Source of the DNA: Clostridiales bacterium
GTDB taxonomy: Bacteria > Bacillota > Clostridia > Lachnospirales > WRAX01
Length of the DNA stretch: 5,154 bases
Direction of reading: 5' to 3'
Assembly: GCA_031271375.1 (NCBI GenBank)
Contig: JAISVU010000033.1
Coordinates: 1-5,154, forward strand
Below the pieces are notes generated by a model. It saw nothing but the letters and a program-made list of their open reading frames with translations, was not told where the DNA came from and did not search any database. A program made the translations under genes and the position numbers. Positions 1 to 5,154 of this stretch are shown here, one piece after another; within the stretch, counting starts at the first letter, position 1; each line of letters starts with the position of its first letter.

Positions 1-168
1 ATGAAGCCTCTCCAACATATACCTCATTATGGATATTATACCACGCAAGACCAATATTGCAACACCAGGCTGGTTCTCAGTGCCGCTCATAATTATAACC
101 AAAACATCCGATATTAGAAACTTGAATTACTAAATGTCGGGGCTCTGGTACAACTTTCTGTACAATTC
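1..168 (+). pseudogene. possible decayed sortase fragment
   Basis: This stretch is open in frame 1 from the left edge to a TAG at 115-117. It stays open in the same frame until a TGA at 169-171. The translation contains LVLSAAHNY, with a histidine codon at 88-90, and after the TAG it reads KLELLNVGALVQL. From memory of the family, this resembles the sortase segment around the catalytic histidine (IxGHNYxxxxFFSKLxxLxxGDxI), and the TAG falls where a small residue usually sits. The catalytic cysteine motif (TLxTC) and the arginine, which lie farther downstream in sortases, are absent because the neighbouring convergent gene begins at 175. If the reading is right, this is a relic with an internal stop and a lost 3' half. 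It may extend left beyond the window, so the ATG at position 1 need not be a start. The match is short and made by eye; the region could simply be intergenic. Confidence 0.38.
7..62 (-). promoter_or_regulatory. possible leftward promoter and ribosome binding site
   Basis: On the minus strand, TATAAT (40-35) is preceded at a 16-base spacing by TTGCAA (62-57), which matches four of six bases of the -35 consensus. Downstream lies GGAGAGG (13-7), a good Shine-Dalgarno match. This would suit a leftward gene starting just beyond the left edge; a MLERLH reading from an ATG at 18-16 is also open to the edge. The elements overlap the possible sortase fragment read on the other strand, where AT-rich tyrosine and histidine codons could create TATAAT by chance. 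The gene it would serve is not visible. Confidence 0.25.
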
Positions 169-174
169 TGAAAG

Positions 175-1941
175 TCAAAATTTCAAAAGGGGATAGCCTG
201 CGGGGTTCTCCGTGTCCATCGCCCAAACGGTTTCAAAATCAAACCCGGAAAAACTCTCACTGTGACGCATTTCCACCTCGTTGAGCGCGATGGCCTCAAT
301 TTGCTTGCTGTCCTCCACAGGGTTCGAATAAGGCGTTAAAACTCCGTCGTCATCCTGTTCTCCGCAGACGCCAACAGGGCCGTAACTACCCGATGCGGCG
401 CTGTAATAGCATTGCCGTATGGTATGCCGTCCGGTATATCGGTCATCCTCATAGTCATAAAGCCCGACAAGGCTGCCCAGCATCTGCCCCTCGTCCGGCG
501 ATGCTGCGATGCCCGAAATGGATACAACGGCATAGGAGCGCAGGATTGAGGTGTGATATAGGTTCCCGGCGAGGCCTCCCGCCATCGGTTCTCCCTTTGC
601 TGTTTCGGCTTGATTTGCTGTTTCAATAGAGCCGACTGCAAAACAATCCCGCAACGCTTCGCCTGATCTCAGACTAAGATTGCCCACCAACCCGCCGATT
701 GTACAGACTCCGCCTTTTTCTTCACGTATTATACGGATTTGCGCGGAGCATCTGGCAATATCCCAGCCGTGAAAAACTCCGGCCAAACCGCCCACTTCTC
801 CATACGCATTGTCACCCATCCCGAAACTGCGAATAGTAGTGGAGCTCTTACAGTCAAATATGCCGCCGCCGCCATACTCTGTTAGCCCCAACAACCCTCC
901 GGCAATTTCCTCAACATCCATCTCTTCAACGATTGCCTCGCAACGTGAGATTTCGGAGTCGTCCGCCATGCCAAGCAAGCCGCCGGTCACGCCGGTGTTC
1001 GTAAGCCGCTGTGCGCGCACAGAGCAGTTTTCGATGCGGCAACCCGAAGCGTTTCCCGCCAGGAAACCGACGCAGGCCGCATAGTCGTAGTTATCCTCAA
1101 ATTCGGGGGCCTCTATGCGAATGTTTTTGAGGGAAGCATTTTCTGCCCGACCAAACAGCCCTATAGCCGCATAATCAAACGGATATGGAGACTGTTCTTC
1201 GGATTCTTGCATCTGCGGAGCACATAGCCTCAATCCATAAATGGCATAGCCGCCGCCATCGTAGTTTCCCGCGAAGCGATATTCCTGATTGCCGATCGGT
1301 TCCCAAAAACCGCCGTCAGCGTTCGGATGTGCCTGTGATAAATCTATATCCGCTATCTGTATATAATGAATGTCATACCCGTAGTATCCTGACGTCACAT
1401 CGCGGACTGCCGCTAATTCCGCCGCGTTTGAAACAAGAAAAGGGTCTTCCTCCGTTCCGCTTCCTCCAGAAAAAGACGACGCATACCTTTCCAAATGAGC
1501 TGCCCGGTTTTTCTGCCACTCCCTTGTATCCCTCTCCTTAAGCTGTTCTTCTGTGTACACAATTCTTTCAACCGTATCCCCCAATCTCAAAACCATAGGC
1601 CAGTTTGTTGCAATCAGCGCTACGGCAATCACTGCCGCCCAGACACCAATCCTGCCTTCTCTTTGCTGTTTCTTAGGCTGTTCTTCGGGTGCGGATTTGT
1701 CCATACTTTTGCTGTGCCAAAAAGAATAAACCGCGCAAACAATCAAAATAACAATCAGCGACGGAATGACAAGAAAAAGAAGCGTTAAAAACCCCCAGCC
1801 TTGAAAACCACCCGTCGCGGCCGCCATAACGACAGTCGCACCCAGCCAGGCAATCAGATTGACAGCCACCACTGTTTCTGGCCGCTCTCGTCTGACAATG
1901 GAGACGATTAGCGTTCCAAGCATGATGAAAATTACGGACAT
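175..1941 (-). CDS. four-helix membrane protein with extracellular GLUG-repeat domain
   Basis: The product is 588 residues. Predicted transmembrane helices lie near residues 2-16, 23-43, 49-74 and 100-118. Basic loops (RRER after helix 1; the Lys/Arg-rich 78-98 after helix 3) place both ends outside by the positive-inside rule. The outer part begins with a GSGTEEDPFLV segment (about 160-170), the usual lead-in to GLUG-type repeats (Pfam GLUG family). About eight units follow, with cores such as GGLLG, GGLAG, GGLVG and GSLVG between residues 259 and 514. It ends in a W...GYPLLKF tail typical of such domains. Most units carry a cysteine in the [IL]xx-C strand (306, 334, 364, 398, 433, 511). The fold is probably a beta-solenoid. 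The ligand and role are unknown; adhesion or surface display is only a guess. I chose the ATG at 1941 because AGGAAAGGA lies 9 bases upstream; a TTG at 1980 would add 13 residues but has only a weak site. It lies 78 bases behind the lipoprotein gene on the same strand, so cotranscription is likely. No clear intrinsic terminator follows the stop. Confidence 0.85.
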   Translation of the reverse strand: MSVIFIMLGTLIVSIVRRERPETVVAVNLIAWLGATVVMAAATGGFQGWGFLTLLFLVIPSLIVILIVCAVYSFWHSKSMDKSAPEEQPKKQQREGRIGVWAAVIAVALIATNWPMVLRLGDTVERIVYTEEQLKERDTREWQKNRAAHLERYASSFSGGSGTEEDPFLVSNAAELAAVRDVTSGYYGYDIHYIQIADIDLSQAHPNADGGFWEPIGNQEYRFAGNYDGGGYAIYGLRLCAPQMQESEEQSPYPFDYAAIGLFGRAENASLKNIRIEAPEFEDNYDYAACVGFLAGNASGCRIENCSVRAQRLTNTGVTGGLLGMADDSEISRCEAIVEEMDVEEIAGGLLGLTEYGGGGIFDCKSSTTIRSFGMGDNAYGEVGGLAGVFHGWDIARCSAQIRIIREEKGGVCTIGGLVGNLSLRSGEALRDCFAVGSIETANQAETAKGEPMAGGLAGNLYHTSILRSYAVVSISGIAASPDEGQMLGSLVGLYDYEDDRYTGRHTIRQCYYSAASGSYGPVGVCGEQDDDGVLTPYSNPVEDSKQIEAIALNEVEMRHSESFSGFDFETVWAMDTENPAGYPLLKF

Positions 1942-1950
1942 AATCCAGTT

Positions 1951-1959
1951 TCCTTTCCT
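1951..1959 (-). promoter_or_regulatory. ribosome binding site that fixes the GLUG protein start
   Basis: The minus strand reads AGGAAAGGA here, followed by 9 bases and the ATG at 1941-1939. This supports the ATG over the in-frame TTG at 1980-1978. The TTG has only an AAGG about 4 bases upstream, and its use would put this site inside the coding region. Confidence 0.7.
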
Positions 1960-1971
1960 GCGTAGGTCGCC

Positions 1972-1995
1972 AAACAGCAAGTCGCCTTGCTGCCT
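1972..1995 (-). other. intergenic RNA hairpin with a GNRA loop
   Basis: In the minus-strand transcript, CAGCAAG and CTTGCTG (plus-strand 1986-1992 and 1975-1981) form a perfect 7-pair stem closed by a GCGA loop, a GNRA tetraloop. Two G-U pairs and one A-U pair can extend it to 10 pairs. It sits between the lipoprotein stop and the ribosome binding site of the GLUG gene. Only three U residues follow the core stem and there is no longer U tract, so it is unlikely to be a strong intrinsic terminator. A processing site, an mRNA stabiliser or a partial attenuator are possible; none is proven. Confidence 0.45.
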
Positions 1996-2019
1996 TGCGA
2001 GATTACTCAGCCCCGCCGC

Positions 2020-3627
2020 TTACTCCCGATAATATACTTTATCCTCTCCAAACAGAACCGCGTATCCGTTGCCGTCAAGTTCCATGCTTATAGGCTGAAC
2101 ACTGTACATATGAAAAGGAAACGTCTCCAAGCCTGTTTCCACCGTGCGCAGAATCTCGCCGCTGCCGCTGATAACATAGAGGGTGATTGGAGAGATTACC
2201 TGATCCATGGAGCCGGGGTTATAATCGATTGTTGTGGCCACCACAAAGCAATCTTCATCGCTGTCGTAGCAGGATGCGTTTGAGATCGTATTCTCAGGAA
2301 GGCTGAGATACGCGATTGTTTCGTTTGTCTCGGCGTTGATGATTCTCCTCTGATCCTCAATGAACAGGGTGTAGCCTTTCCCGAACAGGCTGCGGTCGTA
2401 GCCGTATCCCTCATAAAGGAATGTGACGCTTTCGTCGAGCGTGTCCAGCAGCACGGTGTCGTGCCAGTTGCCGTCGCCCGCGCCGCCATACGCCGTCTTA
2501 TGGACTTCGAACCTGCCGTCCTCGCTTGTTGTCACATGGTCATGCACGGCCGTATCCAACGAATATTGCCGCTCGTAGGTATGCGTGCCCGTATCAAAAT
2601 TCATGTGGCAATACACGGTGCCGTTTGTTACGATAAGAATCCTCTCGGGTTCTTCCTCAGCCCAGTAAACATTCTCAGGCGTCTGAGCTATAACGCCCCG
2701 CGCGCTAAAGCTTGTGGATGTAAATTCCGGCGTGACTGGCTTTCCGTATGCCTCATCGTTCTCGTCGTAAAGCGTATAGACCCAAGGACTGGATGAATCT
2801 TCTTGCGTTGCGCCCAGAATCCAGCCGCCGGGCAGTTCTGCGGTGTTCTCGCCTTTATACCTGCTGATTTCGCCGGTTTGGCTGGAAACTTGGTAAGGGC
2901 CGCCGCTTGTGTGGTATACTACCCTTTCAGAGTCAAAAAGTTTTATGCCCGTATCGTCTTCTCCGTTGGGCGGCAGGAAATCATCGCGAAAGCGCAGCTT
3001 ACACACCAGTTCCCCATCCCATGTCTGCGCTTGAAACCAGTGGACGGTTTCCCCCTCATCCTCCACGGCGTAGGTAACGCCGTAAAGTTTTTCAAAAAAA
3101 CCGTCGTCCATCGCCAGTATTTGGTATTCTTCCGGCATTTCGTAAGCGATAGGGGCAAGGGACAAGCTTTGCATGTCAAACAGCACGGCGGCATCCTTAT
3201 CAAACCAATAGCACTGTTCAAAAACGCTTTCTATGTTGTATGTTGGAGCATTACTATCAAACCAGTTGAAGTCGTCGAAAAGCTTGACGGTGTAAGACCC
3301 GTTACTATCCTTGGATATCACGGGACGGAACATATTTAAATTAATATTGTAATTAACATCGGGAGACGGAACTTTGATTTCCGAAACATCCATATAAATA
3401 TCATGTTCGCCGAACCTCGTGTGGCGAATTACCGCGTTTTCAAAAGGCGCGGGTTCTTCCTGTGTCGGCTCTGCCACGGGCGGCGGCTCTTCCACAAGCG
3501 GAGGGGCAATCAGCGGCGGCGCTATGGAAACGGCGGGCGTCGCTGGGGTTTCGGGCGCGGGAGCGTTCCCGCCGCCGCAAGCTGTCAGCGCCGCGATAAA
3601 AACAAGAAACAGACACAGCTTTTTCAA
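2020..3627 (-). CDS. secreted lipoprotein with proline-rich stalk and propeller-like body
   Basis: The product is 535 residues when started at TTG 3627-3625. It opens MKKLCLFLVFIAALTAC, a textbook lipoprotein signal with an LTAC lipobox; Cys17 would be lipidated and anchor the mature protein to the outer face of the membrane. Residues 18-62 are a Pro/Ala/Glu-rich stalk that includes a repeated IAPPL. The rest (about 63-535) is acidic, rich in aromatic residues and made of short beta strands with Asp/Gly turns, for example RILIVTN (about 329-335) and RRIINAETNET (about 427-437). This suggests a beta-propeller-like fold, but no named family was recognised and no catalytic motif is visible. The longer GTG start at 3639 would add four residues (MGYA) and has no ribosome site, whereas AAGGTGG lies 8 bases before the TTG. 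The gene is led by a strong promoter and is probably cotranscribed with the downstream GLUG membrane protein. Binding or sensing at the surface is inference only. Confidence 0.82.
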   Translation of the reverse strand: MKKLCLFLVFIAALTACGGGNAPAPETPATPAVSIAPPLIAPPLVEEPPPVAEPTQEEPAPFENAVIRHTRFGEHDIYMDVSEIKVPSPDVNYNINLNMFRPVISKDSNGSYTVKLFDDFNWFDSNAPTYNIESVFEQCYWFDKDAAVLFDMQSLSLAPIAYEMPEEYQILAMDDGFFEKLYGVTYAVEDEGETVHWFQAQTWDGELVCKLRFRDDFLPPNGEDDTGIKLFDSERVVYHTSGGPYQVSSQTGEISRYKGENTAELPGGWILGATQEDSSSPWVYTLYDENDEAYGKPVTPEFTSTSFSARGVIAQTPENVYWAEEEPERILIVTNGTVYCHMNFDTGTHTYERQYSLDTAVHDHVTTSEDGRFEVHKTAYGGAGDGNWHDTVLLDTLDESVTFLYEGYGYDRSLFGKGYTLFIEDQRRIINAETNETIAYLSLPENTISNASCYDSDEDCFVVATTIDYNPGSMDQVISPITLYVISGSGEILRTVETGLETFPFHMYSVQPISMELDGNGYAVLFGEDKVYYRE

Positions 3628-3635
3628 CGCATACC

Positions 3636-3642
3636 CCACCTT
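3636..3642 (-). promoter_or_regulatory. ribosome binding site that selects the TTG start
   Basis: The minus strand carries AAGGTGG, then 8 bases, then TTG at 3627-3625. The in-frame GTG at 3639-3637 lies inside this site, so it cannot be served by it. Starting at TTG also puts a Lys-Lys pair directly after Met, as expected for a lipoprotein signal peptide. Confidence 0.7.
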
Positions 3643-3662
3643 TTTAATTGCATATCAGACAT

Positions 3663-3691
3663 ATTATACTATTAAAAGCAAAGAATGGCAA
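3663..3691 (-). promoter_or_regulatory. sigma-A type promoter for the minus-strand genes
   Basis: On the minus strand, TTGCCA (3691-3686, five of six matches to TTGACA) is separated by exactly 17 bases from a perfect TATAAT (3668-3663). The predicted transcript would start near 3656, giving a leader of about 30 bases before the TTG start of the lipoprotein. This is the best promoter in the window and probably drives both minus-strand genes. Confidence 0.75.
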
Positions 3692-3697
3692 AGATTT

Positions 3698-3717
3698 TTG
3701 GCCTTCGCCTTCGCCAA
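3698..3717. promoter_or_regulatory. dyad between divergent promoters, possible operator
   Basis: TTGGC (3698-3702) and GCCAA (3713-3717) form an inverted repeat with a 10-base spacer, which itself holds part of a GCCTTC tandem repeat (3701-3712). Its centre (about 3707) falls almost midway between the two divergent -35 boxes (3686-3691 and 3720-3725). This is a fitting place for a regulator that acts on both genes. The arms are only five bases, so chance is possible, and no regulator gene is visible here. Confidence 0.28.
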
Positions 3718-3719
3718 CC

Positions 3720-3748
3720 TTGCCTCAATGGTAAAAACATGCTATGCT
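3720..3748 (+). promoter_or_regulatory. extended -10 promoter for the plus-strand lipoprotein
   Basis: TTGCCT (3720-3725, four of six) lies 17 bases before TATGCT (3743-3748, four of six). The -10 is preceded by TGC (3740-3742), giving a TGn extended -10 element that can offset the weaker hexamers. Transcription would begin near 3755, leaving a leader of about 36 bases before the ATG at 3791. Confidence 0.55.
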
Positions 3749-3775
3749 GATAAAGCTGGATGGTTTGCCGATATG

Positions 3776-3782
3776 AAAGGGG
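3776..3782 (+). promoter_or_regulatory. ribosome binding site of the plus-strand lipoprotein
   Basis: AAAGGGG lies 8 bases before the ATG at 3791. It supports this start over the out-of-frame ATGs at 3760, 3774 and 3784. The frame it selects begins at once with a lipoprotein signal peptide. Confidence 0.7.
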
Positions 3783-3790
3783 AATGACGA

Positions 3791-5154
3791 ATGCGCCGAT
3801 ATATCTATGTCTTGGTTGTTCTGTTTGCGTTGGCAGGGTGCTTAAATGCAAGCCAGCCGGATAATGGGTTGCCGGAGCCGTTGGCAACGGCGCCCGCCGT
3901 AAGCGAAAGCGCAAGCCCTGAAGCGGTCGAAGCGTCAACCAGCGAAGCCGCCCCTTTAAACTTGACGCCTTCACCTTATTACCAAAAACCTGCTTCTCTT
4001 ACAAGAAAAGTTCCTCGCCCTAGCGACGAAGAGCTATTAGACCCTGCGTTCTGGCTTGACCCTAAAAATTTTTTGCCTATTTACTCCATTGTTAAATATA
4101 ATTATGACTCTGAAGAGGACTTTGTTTATAAAGTATGGGGGATGAATAACTTTGTTTATCACTTCCTCAATTGCGAATCGTATGTTTTTGCGCGGGTTGA
4201 GGGATTGCCATATCCATCCGAGTATTATTTCATGCCGGAAGAAGAATACAACTTTTGGGCTGCGCGTCTCTTCGGCAGCGGGAATGACGGATGGAAATCG
4301 TTTGAAGAAAATTTTACAGTAGACAAAAACACGCTTATTGAGGCTGCGGAGGTGAGCGAAGCTCAGGCCGCCCATTGGCCCGAGGGCCGTTATGTGGGCG
4401 TTGACTTTAGCGATGAATTGGAGGGCTATGACTTAGCATATGACCTATACGCCAGGCACATAAGGCGCGTGGAAAGCATTCATCTGCGCGAGGATTCGGG
4501 CGTGGACGTCACGCTGCATTATAACCCTGAAGGGGATATTTACTTCACTTCCCATTATATAGACGTATCTTTCCGTTGGGACGAGGAGCTTGGCTTCATC
4601 GTGGAGAGCATGGAAAGGCGCGAAAGCGAGGCATCTATTGTGGCCGTAAACGGGAATTATACGATAATTGATTCCGAAAGCGAGGTATTATCGAAACCAA
4701 CCCCCGATTTGCATGACGAAGCCGGAATTCCTTTTGAGCTCACGGAAGGCGAGAGAATTCGAAACCAATATACGACCGACCGCCGAATATTGGTTATCAC
4801 AAACCGAAAATGCTATGCGTTCGATTCCTCTGACGGTAAGCTGGCCGATTCCAAGCGCCTGCCGGATTTTTTGGTATCTGAGGACGAAGAAGACAGCGTT
4901 TATGACGACTTTGTCGTTGACGACGATTTGACAGAAATATCGTACATCCTGAACAATGAGTATCCTGAGTATTACGATATTTACATTTGCCCGTTGGACG
5001 GTAGCCAAGAACCCAGAATACTGCTTGAACTGGACCCGGACAAGGATGAAATCGATCAGGAATATTATCATGTTGCCAGATTCCTTGACCATGACAGGCT
5101 GCTTATGTATGTTGGCGGCTGGGAATGGGTTTGGCGCTATGAGGTCATGGATAA
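3791..5154 (+). CDS. secreted lipoprotein, propeller-like, cut by the window end
   Basis: An uninterrupted frame of 454 codons runs off the right edge, so the C-terminus is missing. It begins MRRYIYVLVVLFALAGC, with an LAGC lipobox and Cys17 as the lipidation site. An Ala/Ser/Glu/Pro-rich stalk (about 18-75) follows, then an acidic, aromatic-rich domain. An N-terminal portion (about 80-280) has no feature I recognise. From about 281 the pattern becomes short strands with Asp-rich turns: RRILVITN (331-338), CYAFDSSDGK (341-350) and DIYICPLDGSQEPR (396-409). The last resembles the repeats of TolB-like or other beta-propellers. No catalytic motif is visible and no named family is assigned. It is divergent from the other lipoprotein gene, with 163 bases between the start codons, and has the same overall plan. 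It could be a distant paralogue or a partner in the same surface process; neither is shown. Confidence 0.82.
   Translation, partial: MRRYIYVLVVLFALAGCLNASQPDNGLPEPLATAPAVSESASPEAVEASTSEAAPLNLTPSPYYQKPASLTRKVPRPSDEELLDPAFWLDPKNFLPIYSIVKYNYDSEEDFVYKVWGMNNFVYHFLNCESYVFARVEGLPYPSEYYFMPEEEYNFWAARLFGSGNDGWKSFEENFTVDKNTLIEAAEVSEAQAAHWPEGRYVGVDFSDELEGYDLAYDLYARHIRRVESIHLREDSGVDVTLHYNPEGDIYFTSHYIDVSFRWDEELGFIVESMERRESEASIVAVNGNYTIIDSESEVLSKPTPDLHDEAGIPFELTEGERIRNQYTTDRRILVITNRKCYAFDSSDGKLADSKRLPDFLVSEDEEDSVYDDFVVDDDLTEISYILNNEYPEYYDIYICPLDGSQEPRILLELDPDKDEIDQEYYHVARFLDHDRLLMYVGGWEWVWRYEVMD

Noticed and set aside
115..117. In-frame TAG read as a recoded amino acid (for example pyrrolysine) in a working sortase
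   Set aside because: The frame ends at a TGA shortly afterward without the catalytic cysteine region, so readthrough would not give a functional enzyme.
148..165. GTACAA direct repeat (GTACAA-CTTTCT-GTACAA) as an attachment or target-site mark
   Set aside because: Six-base repeats six bases apart are too short, and there is no mobile-element gene or matching copy at another boundary.
153..175. ACTTTC / GAAAGT inverted repeat at the 3' end of the GLUG gene as a terminator
   Set aside because: The stem is only six AT-rich pairs with an 11-base loop, it overlaps the stop codon, and no U tract follows in the minus-strand direction.
2803..3339. Plus-strand open frame of 178 codons opposite the lipoprotein gene
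   Set aside because: It lies wholly inside the well-supported minus-strand gene, has no convincing ribosome site, and its translation shows no recognisable domain. It is an antisense shadow.
3419..3787. Plus-strand open frame of 122 codons running into the divergent control region
   Set aside because: It overlaps the signal peptide and stalk of the minus-strand lipoprotein and both promoters. The Gly/Ser/Ala-rich translation is the reverse of the Pro-rich stalk codons.
3760..3790. Small upstream frame starting at ATG 3760, a possible leader peptide
   Set aside because: It runs out of frame into the lipoprotein gene, has no good ribosome site and shows no regulatory codon run.
3672..3974. 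Minus-strand open frame of 100 codons
   Set aside because: It covers the start, signal peptide and promoter of the plus-strand lipoprotein on the opposite strand, and has no supporting start signals or domain.
4688..5092. Minus-strand open frame of 134 codons, with another at 4037-4375
   Set aside because: Both are opposite the long plus-strand lipoprotein frame, which has promoter, ribosome site and lipobox support. Their hydrophobic look comes from reversed Asp/Glu/Tyr codons.

Overview
The window looks like a stretch of chromosome from a Gram-positive, Clostridia-like anaerobe. The basis is strong purine-rich Shine-Dalgarno sites, sigma-A type promoters, two lipoproteins with lipobox signal peptides, a GLUG-repeat surface protein and a possible sortase scrap. 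Base composition is fairly balanced. The organism call is an inference from style, not from a marker gene.

Layout, left to right. Positions 1-174 hold no intact gene. In the rightward direction they read as a possible decayed sortase fragment (AHNY motif, in-frame TAG, then a KLxxLxVG motif); a leftward promoter-like sequence overlaps it. Positions 175-1941 (minus strand) encode a membrane protein with four predicted transmembrane helices and an extracellular domain of about eight GLUG-like repeats. After a 78-base gap containing a GNRA-loop hairpin, positions 2020-3627 (minus strand) encode a 535-residue lipoprotein with a proline-rich stalk and a beta-rich, propeller-like body. Its best start is a TTG codon, not the upstream GTG. 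A compact divergent control region (3628-3790) contains one good promoter in each direction and a short dyad centred between them. From 3791 to the right edge (plus strand) runs a second lipoprotein, cut off by the window end after 454 codons.

All three genes encode proteins predicted to sit on or outside the cytoplasmic membrane. The two minus-strand genes are probably cotranscribed, and the divergent lipoprotein may share regulation with them. The two lipoproteins have the same plan: Cys17 lipobox, low-complexity stalk, and a beta-rich body containing a similar RIL[IV][VI]TN strand. I could not assign an enzyme activity or a named pathway to any of them. I see no tRNA, rRNA, CRISPR array, insertion sequence or toxin-antitoxin pair, and no clear sign of a wholly new system. 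The most useful observations are the two start-codon corrections, the shared lipoprotein design, the cysteine ladder in the GLUG protein and the possible sortase relic.
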